Counted from the stretch's first letter, positions 8,383 to 17,609 are shown. The stretch is 64,000 nt of DNA from JAEYKI01 sp036679405 (GCA_036679405.1 JAVBVZ010000022.1:8179-72178); one strand, 5' to 3'. Numbers and translations: made by a program. The notes: generated from the sequence alone by a model not told the origin.

Positions 8383-9399
8383 TTGTCCATATCATATAAA
8401 GATGCGGGTGTAGATGTTGACAAAGGCTATCAGGCTGTTAAAATGATGCGCGGATATGTGGAAAAAACATTTGATAAAAATGTCCTTAACGGCCTTGGGA
8501 GTTTCGGCGGTATGTATGACATCGGCGGCGGCAGCGTATTGGTGGCGGGAACAGACGGCGTAGGAACCAAACTGAAAGTAGCCTTTGCAATGGATAGGCA
8601 TGACACGGTGGGAATAGACTGTGTCGCCATGTGCGCAAACGATGTGGTTTGCCACGGCGCAAAGCCTCTGTTTTTTCTGGATTATATTGCAACGGGCGTG
8701 CTTGAGCCGGAGGTGATTTCGGATGTTGTGCGCGGCGTTGCGGAAGGATGCGGGCAGGCAGGGTGTGCGCTCATTGGCGGAGAGACTGCGGAGATGCCCG
8801 GGTTTTACCCGAAAGGGGAATACGACCTCGCGGGCTTTTGCGTTGGGATGGTTCAAAAAGATAAAATTATCAACGGTCGCGGCGTAAAGGCGGGAAATGC
8901 CATCATCGGGCTGCCGTCCTCAGGCATCCATTCCAACGGTTTTTCTCTGGTGCGCCGCCTGTATTCAATGGATCCCGTTATTTTGTCCAGGCATGTGTAT
9001 TCCCTGGAAAAGCAATTAGGGGAATTATTGATAGAACCCACGGTGATTTATGTAAAAACCGTTTTGGAGTTGATCGAAAAATTCACTGTCCGGGGCATTG
9101 CCCATATCACGGGCGGCGGATTTATAGAAAACATACCGCGTGCGTTGCCAAGCGGCCTTTCCGCACAGATCAGGATCGGGACTTGGGATGTTCCGCCGGT
9201 TTTCGATCTGTTGGTGCAGGATGCACAGCTTAGCGATGAAATGGCATACAACACCTTTAATATGGGGATCGGAATGGTGCTGATTGTAGACGCGGCAAAA
9301 GCGGACGCGGTCGTAAGGCAGGTCAAAAGCAGCGGCAAGGAAGCTTATATCATCGGCAGCGTGGTCAAAGGGGACGGAGGCGTAGAATTATGCCGATGA
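8383..9399 (+). CDS. purM: AIR synthetase PurM
   Basis: Phosphoribosylformylglycinamidine cyclo-ligase makes aminoimidazole ribonucleotide with ATP. It is 338 residues long from a TTG start at 8383, chosen because GGGGGGAG lies just upstream and the product then begins SISYKDAGVD, as in relatives; the ATG at 8362 overlaps purF and would add seven non-conserved residues. Family motifs seen: GTDGVGTKLKVA, CVAMCANDV, GGETAEMPGFY and HITGGGF. The gene ends 10 bases inside purN. Confidence 0.95.
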   Translation: MSISYKDAGVDVDKGYQAVKMMRGYVEKTFDKNVLNGLGSFGGMYDIGGGSVLVAGTDGVGTKLKVAFAMDRHDTVGIDCVAMCANDVVCHGAKPLFFLDYIATGVLEPEVISDVVRGVAEGCGQAGCALIGGETAEMPGFYPKGEYDLAGFCVGMVQKDKIINGRGVKAGNAIIGLPSSGIHSNGFSLVRRLYSMDPVILSRHVYSLEKQLGELLIEPTVIYVKTVLELIEKFTVRGIAHITGGGFIENIPRALPSGLSAQIRIGTWDVPPVFDLLVQDAQLSDEMAYNTFNMGIGMVLIVDAAKADAVVRQVKSSGKEAYIIGSVVKGDGGVELCR

Positions 9400-10004
9400 C
9401 CCGTTTTGCGGTGATGGTTTCCGGCGGAGGGACAAATTTGCAAAGCCTGATAGAGGCTGAGCTTCCTGCAAAAATTGTCTGCGTGATTTCTTCCAGGGAA
9501 GGGGCCTATGCGCTTACGCGGGCAGAAACAGCGGGAATCCCTACCCGCGTTATACAAAAAAAAGATTATCAGACAAAAGAAGAATTTGACCGTGCAAATC
9601 TTAGTGCGCTTCGTGACTGCGGGGCTGAATTTGTGGTTTTGGCCGGATATATGCAGATACTCGGGGAAGGGCTGGTAGAGGCTTTTAAGAACCGTATCAT
9701 CAATGTTCATCCTGCGTTGATCCCTTCTTTTTGCGGGATGGGGTATTACGGCCTGCACGTTCATGAGGCAGTGCTTGCCTATGGCGTCAAAGTTACGGGC
9801 GCAACCGTCCATCTGGTAGACGGAGGAGCGGATACAGGGCCTATTATTTTACAGGAGGCGGTTGATGTATTGCCGGGTGACACGCCCGAAGTTTTGCAAA
9901 AGCGGGTCATGCAATCGGAGCATCGGCTGTTGCCGCGGGCTGTGCGCCTAATGAGTGAAGATAAATTGTCGGTTTCGGGAAGAATTGTAACCATTCAGGA
10001 ATAA
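9390..10004 (+). CDS. purN: GAR transformylase PurN
   Basis: Phosphoribosylglycinamide formyltransferase uses 10-formyltetrahydrofolate. It has 204 residues. The nucleotide loop SGGGTNLQSL is at the N terminus, and the catalytic Asn and His lie in INVHPALIPSF with the Asp in VDGGADTGPI, matching the E. coli N106/H108/D144 triad. The ATG overlaps the last codons of purM and follows GGAGGCG. The sequence SFCGMGYYGLHVHEAV is a common Firmicute variant of the S-F-x-G segment. Confidence 0.95.
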   Translation: MPMTRFAVMVSGGGTNLQSLIEAELPAKIVCVISSREGAYALTRAETAGIPTRVIQKKDYQTKEEFDRANLSALRDCGAEFVVLAGYMQILGEGLVEAFKNRIINVHPALIPSFCGMGYYGLHVHEAVLAYGVKVTGATVHLVDGGADTGPIILQEAVDVLPGDTPEVLQKRVMQSEHRLLPRAVRLMSEDKLSVSGRIVTIQE

Positions 10005-10014
10005 GGAGGATTCA

Positions 10015-11556
10015 ATGGCAAAAAGAGCTTTTTTAAGTGTGTTTGACAAAACGGGAATCGTAGACTTTGCAAAAGGTCTGGTAGCGCTGGGATTTGAGAT
10101 TCTCTCCACCGGGGGGACCCAGCGGGAGCTCGAGTCAAACGGGGTCGCGGTAACAAACGTTTCGGACATCACCGGGTTTCCGGAATGCCTGGACGGCAGA
10201 GTAAAAACGCTTCATCCGGCTATTCATGCCGGGCTGCTTGCTATGCGGAAGAATCCGGAACATATGCAGCAGATCAAGGATCTCGGAATAACGCCTATAG
10301 ATGTAGTTGCGGTGAATCTGTATCCGTTTAAACAGACCATTATGAAAGACGATGTTACCCTGGAAGATGCAGTGGAAAACATTGATATCGGAGGGCCTAC
10401 CATGCTGCGCGCGGCGGCAAAAAACTGGCAGGACGTAACGGTCGTCATAGACAGTGCGGATTATGAAAAAGTGATCGACGAACTCACTTTAAACGGAGAT
10501 GTGACCCGGGAAACCAAATTTGTTTTGGCGGCCAAGGTGTTTCAGAACACGGCGGCGTACGATGCGCTGATTGCCCAGTATCTGCGTGAGCAGACGGGGG
10601 ATACGTCCTATCCTGAAAAGCTCACCCTGACCTATGAGCGTGTGCAGGATATGCGCTACGGGGAAAACCCGCATCAGTCGGCCTGTTTCTACCGCGAACC
10701 ACTGCCCGTTGCCGGCAGCCTGGTCGGCGCCAGACAGCTTAACGGCAAAGAACTTTCTTTTAACAATATAAACGATGCGAACGGTGCGCTCGACACCCTG
10801 CGCGAATTTGATGGGATTACGGTGGTAGGGCTCAAGCATGCAAATCCATGCGGCGTAGGCACGGCGGATACGGTTTTGAACGCGTATATGCAGGCCTACG
10901 AATCCGACCCGGTCTCTATTTACGGGGGAATTGTTGCTTCCAATTCGGAGATCGACTCGGCAACGGCGGCCGAGATGGCAAAAATCTTTTTGGAAATCGT
11001 TATTGCGCCTTCTTATACGCAAAATGCACTGGATATCCTGTGTGCAAAAAAGAATCTCCGCGTGCTGGAACTGCCTGACATTGCGGCTAAACTGAAGGAC
11101 AGCAATAAAGATACCAAAAAGGTCCTGGGCGGCTTGCTGGTACAGAGTTCGGATACCAAGATATTTGACGGTGAATGGAAAACCGTTACAAAACGCGAGC
11201 CCACATTGGAGGAAAAAAGAGATATGGATTTTGCATTCCGTGTTGTTAAGCATGTGAAGTCCAATGGCATCGCCATTATAAAAGACAGCGCTACCGTAGG
11301 AATCGGTCCGGGCCAGACAAACCGTATCTGGGCGGCGGAAATAGCTATTGAGCGTGCGGGAGAGCGCTGCCGCGGCGCGGTCATGGCTTCGGATGCGTTT
11401 TTCCCCTTTGATGACTGCGTAGAAGCGGCCGCAAAGGCTGGCGTAACGGCCATCATACAGCCGGGCGGCTCCATCAGGGATGAAGATTCCATTAAAAAAT
11501 GCGACGAATACGGCATTGCAATGGTGTTTACCGGCATCCGGCATTTCAAACATTAA
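10015..11556 (+). CDS. purH: Bifunctional AICAR transformylase/IMP cyclohydrolase PurH
   Basis: Performs the last two steps to IMP. It has 513 residues, the usual length. The N-terminal MGS-like cyclohydrolase domain (about 1-140) carries KTGIVDFAKGL, GGTQREL and GRVKTLHPAIHAG; the transformylase domain follows with RYGENPHQSA and KHANPCGV, which contains the catalytic Lys-His pair. The start has AAGGAGG upstream. It lies 10 bases after purN and 16 before purD in the same operon. Confidence 0.96.
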   Translation: MAKRAFLSVFDKTGIVDFAKGLVALGFEILSTGGTQRELESNGVAVTNVSDITGFPECLDGRVKTLHPAIHAGLLAMRKNPEHMQQIKDLGITPIDVVAVNLYPFKQTIMKDDVTLEDAVENIDIGGPTMLRAAAKNWQDVTVVIDSADYEKVIDELTLNGDVTRETKFVLAAKVFQNTAAYDALIAQYLREQTGDTSYPEKLTLTYERVQDMRYGENPHQSACFYREPLPVAGSLVGARQLNGKELSFNNINDANGALDTLREFDGITVVGLKHANPCGVGTADTVLNAYMQAYESDPVSIYGGIVASNSEIDSATAAEMAKIFLEIVIAPSYTQNALDILCAKKNLRVLELPDIAAKLKDSNKDTKKVLGGLLVQSSDTKIFDGEWKTVTKREPTLEEKRDMDFAFRVVKHVKSNGIAIIKDSATVGIGPGQTNRIWAAEIAIERAGERCRGAVMASDAFFPFDDCVEAAAKAGVTAIIQPGGSIRDEDSIKKCDEYGIAMVFTGIRHFKH

Positions 11557-11572
11557 AGGGTGGTTGAAAAAG

Positions 11573-12826
11573 ATGAAAATTTTAGTAGTTGGCGGCGGCG
11601 GCCGCGAGCATGCAATTATATGGAAAATCAAGCAGTCGCATCCCAAAGTACAGGTGTATTGTGCGCCGGGCAACGGCGGTATCAGTCTGCTTGCCGAATG
11701 TGTGCCTCTGGATGTTACGGATGTTCAGGCGGTTGTGGTATGGGCCCGACGGCATTTTATGGATCTGGTTATCGTTGCGCAGGATGATCCGCTGGCGCTC
11801 GGAATGGTGGATGCAATGCAGCAAAGCCGCATTCGCACCTTTGGGCCTACCCGCGCCTGTGCCGAGATCGAATGGAGCAAAAGCTATTCCAAAGAACTCA
11901 TGAAAAAATACAATATTCCTACTGCGGCCTGCGAAGTTTTTGACCGCGCGCCGGATGCGTACGAATATCTTGAATCGGCGGATTTTCCTATTGTCGTCAA
12001 AGCGGACGGCCTTGCGCTCGGGAAAGGCGTTTTGATCTGCGAAGATCAGATGCAGGCCGTGGATGCGGTCCGCGAGATCATGGAAGATAAAAAATTTGGG
12101 GATGCGGGCAACCGTGTAGTGATCGAAGAATTCATGACCGGTCCCGAGGTGTCTATTTTGGCCTTCTGCGACGGAAAAACAATTTTGCCTATGCTTTCTG
12201 CCCAGGACCATAAACGCGCTTTCGACGGGGACCACGGGCCGAATACCGGTGGGATGGGGACTTTTGCTCCTTCTCCAAAGTATACCCGCGAGGTAGAAGA
12301 AGAGGTCATGCGCACCATTATCTGTCCCACGGTAGAAGCGTTGCGTGCGGAAGGACGGATTTTTAAAGGCGTTATCTTTTTTGGGCTGATGCTTACGCAA
12401 AACGGCCCAAAAGTACTTGAGTACAACGCGCGCCTGGGCGACCCGGAAGCGCAGTCAGTGTTCATGCTTTTGAAAAACGATCTGCTGGACGTTATGGAAG
12501 CCTGCATAGACGGTAAGCTGCATGAAATCAAACTGGAATTTGAGCCGGGCAGCGCGGTTTGTGTGGTCATGGCGTCGGGCGGCTATCCGGGACAATATAA
12601 AAAAGGGATTGAAATAGAAGGCCTGGAGCAGCTGGATCAGGATGTGGTCGTGTTTCATGCCGGTACAAAAATAGAAAAGGGAAAAGTGATCACCGCCGGT
12701 GGACGCGTGTTGGGCGTTACCGCACGTGGAGAAGATATTCCGGCTGCACGCGTGAAAGCCTACGCCAATGTAGCAAAAATCCATTTTGAGGGTGAGCAGT
12801 ACAGAAGGGACATCGGGATCAAATAA
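11573..12826 (+). CDS. purD: GAR synthetase PurD
   Basis: Phosphoribosylamine-glycine ligase, an ATP-grasp enzyme. It is 417 residues from the ATG at 11573, which begins MKILVVGGGGREHA, the family's typical N terminus; a longer frame from 11480 would overlap purH. ATP-grasp motifs are visible: VVKADGLALGKGV near residue 140, EEFMTGPEVS near 186, GPNTGGMGTF near 221 and EYNARLGDPEAQ near 284. It closes the operon and is followed by a strong terminator. purL, purQ, purS, purB, purK and purA are not in this window. Confidence 0.96.
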   Translation: MKILVVGGGGREHAIIWKIKQSHPKVQVYCAPGNGGISLLAECVPLDVTDVQAVVVWARRHFMDLVIVAQDDPLALGMVDAMQQSRIRTFGPTRACAEIEWSKSYSKELMKKYNIPTAACEVFDRAPDAYEYLESADFPIVVKADGLALGKGVLICEDQMQAVDAVREIMEDKKFGDAGNRVVIEEFMTGPEVSILAFCDGKTILPMLSAQDHKRAFDGDHGPNTGGMGTFAPSPKYTREVEEEVMRTIICPTVEALRAEGRIFKGVIFFGLMLTQNGPKVLEYNARLGDPEAQSVFMLLKNDLLDVMEACIDGKLHEIKLEFEPGSAVCVVMASGGYPGQYKKGIEIEGLEQLDQDVVVFHAGTKIEKGKVITAGGRVLGVTARGEDIPAARVKAYANVAKIHFEGEQYRRDIGIK

Positions 12827-12833
12827 AACGCAT

Positions 12834-12864
12834 AAAAAAAGGCTTTCTTCAGAAAGCCTTTTTT
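12834..12864. terminator. Bidirectional terminator after purD
   Basis: Stem aaaggctttc (12838-12847) / gaaagccttt (12852-12861) with a four-base loop, flanked by A and T runs. It serves purD and the convergent CBS-domain gene. Confidence 0.88.
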
Positions 12865-12926
12865 CGTACGATCCTTGAAGAACATCCGGATTCTTTTGGG
12901 CCCGGTGCAAGGAGATCACAATAGGC

Positions 12927-13343
12927 TTATTCCATTTTTTCAGACTGTGCTTTGTCATAAAAATGCTGCATAATATCGCGGCGGGTCACAATGCCGATAA
13001 AAAGGCCGCGGTCGTCGGTTACCGGGACAAAGTTCTGGTTCATAGCGGTCAGCAGCAGATCTTCGATCTGTGCGTTTACGTTGATAGGCGTATTTTGCCG
13101 CCTTTGGGGCAGGTCGCGCACCGGAACTTTCTCTCCGTTATGTATGTCGCATGCGTTTTTGTCCAGTACCGCCCAAAGAAGGTCTCCTTCGCTTAAAGTG
13201 CCTGCGTAATGCCCCTGCTCATCAATAACGGGGATTGCGGAGTATCCTGAATGTTTCATTTTCTCCAAAGCCTGGCGCAGCGTGCTGGTTTCAAGAAGAT
13301 AGGCAATTTCGTTTTTGGGTTTCATAAAAAAAAGTATGTTCAT
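12927..13343 (-). CDS. Two-CBS-domain protein
   Basis: A 138-residue soluble protein made of two CBS motifs (about residues 12-65 and 78-135), a fold that usually binds adenine nucleotides as a regulatory signal. Typical segments are YSAIPVIDEQGHYAGTLSEGDLLW and FVPVTDDRGLFIGIVTRRDIM. I start it at the ATG at 13343 (MNILFFMKPKNE) because the longer frame from 13517 has no homologous look and would run through a hairpin. The ribosome site AAAAGGG is modest. It could sense ATP/AMP, but no partner gene is adjacent. Confidence 0.85.
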   Translation of the reverse strand: MNILFFMKPKNEIAYLLETSTLRQALEKMKHSGYSAIPVIDEQGHYAGTLSEGDLLWAVLDKNACDIHNGEKVPVRDLPQRRQNTPINVNAQIEDLLLTAMNQNFVPVTDDRGLFIGIVTRRDIMQHFYDKAQSEKME

Positions 13344-13448
13344 GGCGTACCCTTTTGCATTCAATATTTGGAAAAGCCTGCCGGATTTTCCGCTATCATA
13401 ATAGCACACTTTTCGGCAGGGAACAACAGCCGTCCGCGCATATTGCTT

Positions 13449-13502
13449 TTTGGGAAAGGAAAATCTTTCCCAAATAAAAAAGCGCCCTGAAAAGGCGCTT
13501 TT
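13449..13502 (-). terminator. Terminator of the VOC gene plus a second hairpin
   Basis: On the minus strand, the stem aaaagcgcc/ggcgctttt (13494-13502 with 13478-13486) followed by a T-rich run ends the VOC gene. A second perfect 10-bp stem (13449-13458 / 13465-13474) follows at once, upstream of the CBS gene. Confidence 0.8.
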
Positions 13503-13516
13503 AAGTTTTTGAGCCA

Positions 13517-13879
13517 TTACCGGTTTTCTACAAACTGAACCGTATAGCCGTCCGGATCTTTTACATAAAAGAAACGCGTATGTGGATTCGGCTCAAAAGG
13601 TCCGGCAGCAATTTTGATTCCCTGCGTATGAATGAAATTCATGGTGTCGTCCAAAGAAGCGGTTTCAAAACCTAAAGAGATGCCGTCGCAGGAAGAAGAG
13701 GACGGTTCATTTGTATTACAGATGAGCTCGACCTGCGTTTCTCTTTCTCCTAAAAAGGCAATATCCATTCCGTCGGCAGGAGAAAACCGTTTGTTCATTT
13801 TGAGGCCAACGGTTGTTGTGTAGAAAGACAAAGACGCCTTCATATCCCGTACCTGTAGGGTGCACCAGCAAAAATTCAT
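13517..13879 (-). CDS. VOC/glyoxalase-family protein
   Basis: A 120-residue single-module vicinal oxygen chelate protein. The two beta-alpha-beta-beta-beta units are visible, starting WCTLQVRDMKASLSFY and ending YVKDPDGYTVQFVEN, the latter with the Glu that normally completes the metal site. Typical functions are lactoylglutathione-lyase-like reactions or metal-dependent isomer or resistance activities; nothing in the neighbourhood decides between these. The ribosome site is GGGGGGAAAAA just before the ATG. Confidence 0.8.
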   Translation of the reverse strand: MNFCWCTLQVRDMKASLSFYTTTVGLKMNKRFSPADGMDIAFLGERETQVELICNTNEPSSSSCDGISLGFETASLDDTMNFIHTQGIKIAAGPFEPNPHTRFFYVKDPDGYTVQFVENR

Positions 13880-14021
13880 TTTTTCCCCCCGTTTCGTATT
13901 AATTTTTGTGTTTTCAAGTGCAATCTTTTCAATATCAGTATATCAGAAAATACACACAAAGCATACTTTTGAGCCATAAGTTACAAAAGTATTACAAAAG
14001 TACTAATTTTATTAAATATGA

Positions 14022-14050
14022 TTGACATATGGTTATTTCTGTTATAGAAT
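14022..14050 (+). promoter_or_regulatory. Sigma-A promoter of the NlpC/P60 gene
   Basis: TTGACA (14022-14027), 17-base spacer, TAGAAT (14045-14050). Matches the sigma-A consensus closely and lies about 35 bases before the start codon. Confidence 0.8.
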
Positions 14051-14082
14051 AGTCCTAAATTGAGAAAAGATCCATCCAATAC

Positions 14083-15525
14083 ATGAATGAGAGAAAGCGA
14101 GTTTTTGATATGATCAAAGAACAGCCTCCTCAGACACATGGAAAAGTTAAAAGAAAGTTTCGCGATACACAAGATGCGGCGTCCACGCAGGCAGATACGC
14201 ATAAATTTCGTTTGCATAAAAGAAATTTTGCCTTTATAGCGGTTGCCGTTGTTTTTGCGCTTACCATTCCTCTTATTTTTGCAACAGCGGCCAATACAAA
14301 TGAAGTCGCAAAAATAGAGGAAGTAAAGATGGAAGAGGCCGGCCAGTCCGAGCAGCCTGAGGAAACGGCGGCGGAAGAAACGCCCGTCACAACCGACGGG
14401 GAGTTAGCTTCCGACTTGACGGAAGCAACCGTCCAGCCCGAGCCTACGGTAGAGCCGACGCCCGAGCCGACGCCGACGCCCGAACCTGAACCTACATACA
14501 CGGAACTGTCATCCGGAATGACGGATGAGTTTGTCAAGGTGATACAGCAACGCCTGATGGATCTTGATTATATGGAAAATGACGACCCTACCAGCCTTTT
14601 TGGTCCGGTCACGACCCAGGCGATCGAATACTTTCAGCGTAAAAACGGCCTGTCGGTGACCGGTACGGCGGATGTCGAAACGCAAGCCCTTCTTTTTTCC
14701 GATACTGCTTTACATTACACCGTATCGGAAGGGACCAGCGGGCCGGATGTGCAGTCTATTCAGGAACGTCTGGCTGAACTTGGCTATTCGGTGAGCACCG
14801 ACGGCTCTTTTGGGGCGGCTACCACCAGTGCGGTTAAATATTTTCAGCGGATGAATGGGCTTTCGGAAGACGGAAACGTAGGTAATGATACGCGTGAAAT
14901 TCTCTATTCCCAGGATGCGGAACCGTCTTTGGAGTATTGGGAAGATGAAGATTCGGATAGCGGGGAAGAGAGCGTATCGGATGACACGGAAGACGATTCA
15001 ACCGCAGCAAACGACGGGGAAAGCGCTTCTTCCGATGACACGCAGGCCGCCGATTCTAGTTCGGATGAGAGTTCTTCCTCGGGCGACAGCGAATCGTCAG
15101 ACAGCGAATCGTCAGACGGTGGATCGTCAGACGGCGGAGAAAGCACGGCTGGTTCGGGTAGTGTGGAGTCGCTTGTGAACGCAGCTCTTGCGCAAGTCGG
15201 AAAAACATATGTTTTGGGCGGTAAAGGTCCGGATGCGTTCGACTGCTCGGGATTGGTATACTATTCCCTTCAAGCCAGCGGAAACGGAGTCAGTTATATG
15301 ACGTCCTACGGATGGTCAGGGGCCGACCAGTATGCCTATATCGGCTCTATGAGCGAACTGAGACGGGGAGATATCGTCTGTGTAACGGGGCATGTAGGCA
15401 TTTATCTGGGAGATGGACAGATCGTCAATGCTTCTTCCAGTAATGGAAAGGTGATCGTCTCAACGAATGTTTTTGGCTCAAGCTATTGGACAAGCAATTT
15501 TATCTGTGGCAGGCGCCTGTTTTAA
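14083..15525 (+). CDS. Secreted NlpC/P60 cell-wall endopeptidase with two peptidoglycan-binding repeats
   Basis: A 480-residue exported wall hydrolase. In order: a basic cytoplasmic N terminus, a signal/anchor helix (about 47-68), a Glu/Thr linker with repeated EPTPEP units, two PG_binding_1 modules (about 145-205 and 212-272, each with YFQRxNGL), a highly acidic Ser/Asp/Glu linker (about 283-360), and a C-terminal NlpC/P60 domain with catalytic Cys in FDCSGLVYY and His in GHVGIYLGDG. It probably cleaves peptide stems of peptidoglycan. An alternative start is the ATG at 14110, which has a GAGAG site. The linker contains a 15-bp tandem repeat. Confidence 0.93.
   Translation: MNERKRVFDMIKEQPPQTHGKVKRKFRDTQDAASTQADTHKFRLHKRNFAFIAVAVVFALTIPLIFATAANTNEVAKIEEVKMEEAGQSEQPEETAAEETPVTTDGELASDLTEATVQPEPTVEPTPEPTPTPEPEPTYTELSSGMTDEFVKVIQQRLMDLDYMENDDPTSLFGPVTTQAIEYFQRKNGLSVTGTADVETQALLFSDTALHYTVSEGTSGPDVQSIQERLAELGYSVSTDGSFGAATTSAVKYFQRMNGLSEDGNVGNDTREILYSQDAEPSLEYWEDEDSDSGEESVSDDTEDDSTAANDGESASSDDTQAADSSSDESSSSGDSESSDSESSDGGSSDGGESTAGSGSVESLVNAALAQVGKTYVLGGKGPDAFDCSGLVYYSLQASGNGVSYMTSYGWSGADQYAYIGSMSELRRGDIVCVTGHVGIYLGDGQIVNASSSNGKVIVSTNVFGSSYWTSNFICGRRLF
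15085..15137 (+). repeat. 15-bp tandem repeat inside the wall-hydrolase linker
   Basis: Units of gacagcgaatcgtca at 15085-15099, 15100-15114 and (two changes) 15115-15129, plus a partial copy. Each encodes an acidic Ser/Asp pentapeptide, so the copy number can vary without a frameshift. Confidence 0.85.
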
Positions 15526-15535
15526 ATAAGACTTC

Positions 15536-15572
15536 AAAAGAGCGGAACAATGCTGTTCCGCTCTTTTTTTTG
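15536..15572 (+). terminator. Terminator of the NlpC/P60 gene
   Basis: Stem agagcggaaca/tgttccgctct followed by eight T residues. Confidence 0.9.
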
Positions 15573-15837
15573 AATTTTTTAAACCGCGAAGCAAGCCTGA
15601 ATCCGGTCGCCGGACAACCTTTTTTGAAACTGCGGCGCCAAATATAAAAAACGCTTTATCCGTATAAAACTGCCATTCATTGCGCCCTCACGGCCACTCG
15701 CTTTATTTGTGTTGACGGATAAGGGGTCCGGGCTGCAAAATTAAATTGCCGATGTAGCTTTTTACCTTTTTTTAACTTTTAAAAAAGGTTTTGCTATGCT
15801 ATATTGTAATTAAATAACAATATAAGGGAGGTAAGTT
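15573..15837. other. Intergenic region with a dyad before an ABC exporter
   Basis: No gene is supported. Near the exporter start are a T-rich dyad (acctttttt/aaaaaaggt, about 15763-15789) and the perfect inverted repeat ATATTGT (15801-15807) / ACAATAT (15817-15823), nine bases apart, just before the ribosome site. The latter looks like a repressor operator, but no regulator gene adjoins it. Confidence 0.5.
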
Positions 15838-16755
15838 TTGGAAAAGATTATTGAAGTCGGCGGACTTGCAAAAAGCTATAAAGATGTTAAAGCCGTCCGG
15901 GGGATCGATTTTTATGTAGAAACAGGGGCGCTTTTTGCTTTTCTTGGTCCGAATGGCGCGGGGAAATCCACCACCATCGATATGATCTGCACGCTTTTGG
16001 CGCCGGACGCGGGGAGCGTTTTGGTCAACGGCTTTCGTCTTGGGAAAGAAGATGCAAAAATTCGTTCCAGTATAGGAGTTGTCTTTCAGGAAAGTGTATT
16101 GGACGCGTTGCTCACAGTGAGAGAAAATATACAGATGCGGGGTGGCTTGTACGGACTGAGGGGGCCTGTATTGGAAGAGTCCCTTAAAAAGGCGGCGCGC
16201 GCTGCGGAGGTGGAAGAGTTTATAGACAGACGTTACGGAACGTTGTCAGGCGGGCAGCGCCGGCGTGCGGATATTGCCCGTTCTCTGGTCAATACGCCCA
16301 AAATTCTGTTTTTAGACGAACCTACGACCGGGCTTGACCCTCAGACCCGAAAAAGCGTTTGGGACACAATCCGGGCGCTTCAGCAGGAAGAAGGATTAAC
16401 GGTGTTTCTGACCACGCACTATATGGAAGAAGCGGCAAATGCGGATTATGTTGCGGTGATAGACGAAGGCATCATCACCGCAATGGGAACGCCGGCGGCG
16501 CTGCGGGAAGAATACAGCAGCGACTATCTCAGGCTTTCGGCCAAAGATGTCCAGGCGCTTCAAAAATTTTTATATGACCTTGGTGTAGGCTTTACCGTGA
16601 GCGGTACCCGTCTGGATATTAAACTTAAAAAAACAATAGACGCACTGCCTATCCTGCAAAAGGCGGAAGAATATCTGGAAGGGTTTGAAGTTATCAGCGG
16701 CAGTATGGATGATGCCTTTTTGGCCATCACAGGAGGGAGCGTGAGGGATTCATGA
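15838..16755 (+). CDS. ABC-2 type exporter ATP-binding protein (DrrA/YadG-like)
   Basis: A 305-residue ATPase starting at TTG behind GGGAGG. Walker A GPNGAGKST lies near residue 41, signature LSGGQRRRADIARSL near 140 and Walker B ILFLDEPTTGLDP near 160. The tail of about 80 residues after the ATPase core is usual for the DrrA/CcmA group. It overlaps the permease gene by 4 bp. Exported substrate unknown; relatives move drugs, antibiotics or lipids. Confidence 0.92.
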   Translation: MEKIIEVGGLAKSYKDVKAVRGIDFYVETGALFAFLGPNGAGKSTTIDMICTLLAPDAGSVLVNGFRLGKEDAKIRSSIGVVFQESVLDALLTVRENIQMRGGLYGLRGPVLEESLKKAARAAEVEEFIDRRYGTLSGGQRRRADIARSLVNTPKILFLDEPTTGLDPQTRKSVWDTIRALQQEEGLTVFLTTHYMEEAANADYVAVIDEGIITAMGTPAALREEYSSDYLRLSAKDVQALQKFLYDLGVGFTVSGTRLDIKLKKTIDALPILQKAEEYLEGFEVISGSMDDAFLAITGGSVRDS

Positions 16756-17609
16756 TTTGGAGTGTTGCAAAAAGAAGTCTGCGGATCTATTTCAGGGACA
16801 AAGCATCCGTGTTTTTTTCGTTGCTCGCAATTTTAATTATCATCGGCCTGTATGTCCTGTTTTTGGGGGATATCATTCAGGGAGAACTGCAAGGCCTTCC
16901 GGGTGCCCGCTTTTTGATGGATAGTTGGGTCGTGGCCGGCCTGCTGGCCGTCGCATCCATTACAACTACCATGGGCGCTTTCGGTATTATGGTTGAAGAC
17001 AGGGCTAAAAAAATCATGAAAGATTTTTCGGCGTCCCCCATCAAGCGTTCGTCATTGGTAGGCGGATATCTTACGGGCACGTTTCTCATCGGGATGATCA
17101 TGAGCCTCATCACCTTCGTTGTCTCTGAAATTTATATCACTGCCTACGGGGGCGATTTGGTCACGCTCACAGAGCTAGCACAGATACTCGGCGTTATGGT
17201 GCTTTCCGTATTTTCCAGTGCATCCATTGTGTTTTTCATCGTGTCGTTCATCCACAGCAGCAATGCGTTTGCGACGGTCTCCACCGTCTTGGGGACGTTG
17301 ATCGGCTTTCTAACAGGCATTTATATCCCAATCGGCCAGTTGCCCGAAGGTGTGCAGGGAGTCGTCAAAGTATTTCCGGTTTCACACGCAGGCGCCCTTT
17401 TCCGCCAGGTGATGATGGCGAGACCGATGGAACAGACTTTCGCGGGCGTACCGGCGTCGGACGTGGAAAATTTCAAAATATCAATGGGTGTAGTTTTCCA
17501 GTTTGGGGATGAGGTAACGACCCCGCTGTTCAGTATCATTGTCCTGGTAGCAACGGCGGCCGTGTTCTTTACGTTGGCAACGCTGAGTGTTTCGCGTAAA
17601 ATAAAATAA
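16752..17609 (+). CDS. ABC-2 type exporter permease
   Basis: A 285-residue membrane protein with six predicted helices, starting at residues 20-40 and ending near 262-282, in the layout of ABC-2 permeases. The cytoplasmic loop contains VEDRAKKIMKDFSASPIKRSS, typical of the coupling region. It starts inside the last codon of the ATPase gene and forms a two-gene exporter unit with it. The substrate cannot be read from sequence. Confidence 0.9.
   Translation: MIWSVAKRSLRIYFRDKASVFFSLLAILIIIGLYVLFLGDIIQGELQGLPGARFLMDSWVVAGLLAVASITTTMGAFGIMVEDRAKKIMKDFSASPIKRSSLVGGYLTGTFLIGMIMSLITFVVSEIYITAYGGDLVTLTELAQILGVMVLSVFSSASIVFFIVSFIHSSNAFATVSTVLGTLIGFLTGIYIPIGQLPEGVQGVVKVFPVSHAGALFRQVMMARPMEQTFAGVPASDVENFKISMGVVFQFGDEVTTPLFSIIVLVATAAVFFTLATLSVSRKIK

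Noticed and set aside
10489..11673. 394-residue minus-strand frame across purH
   Set aside because: Antisense shadow of an unmistakable purH with no homology features.
13344..13517. N-terminal extension of the CBS protein
   Set aside because: It would read through a hairpin and lacks family resemblance; the ATG at 13343 fits better.
15085..15137. CRISPR-like repeat
   Set aside because: Units are adjacent without spacers and in frame inside a gene.
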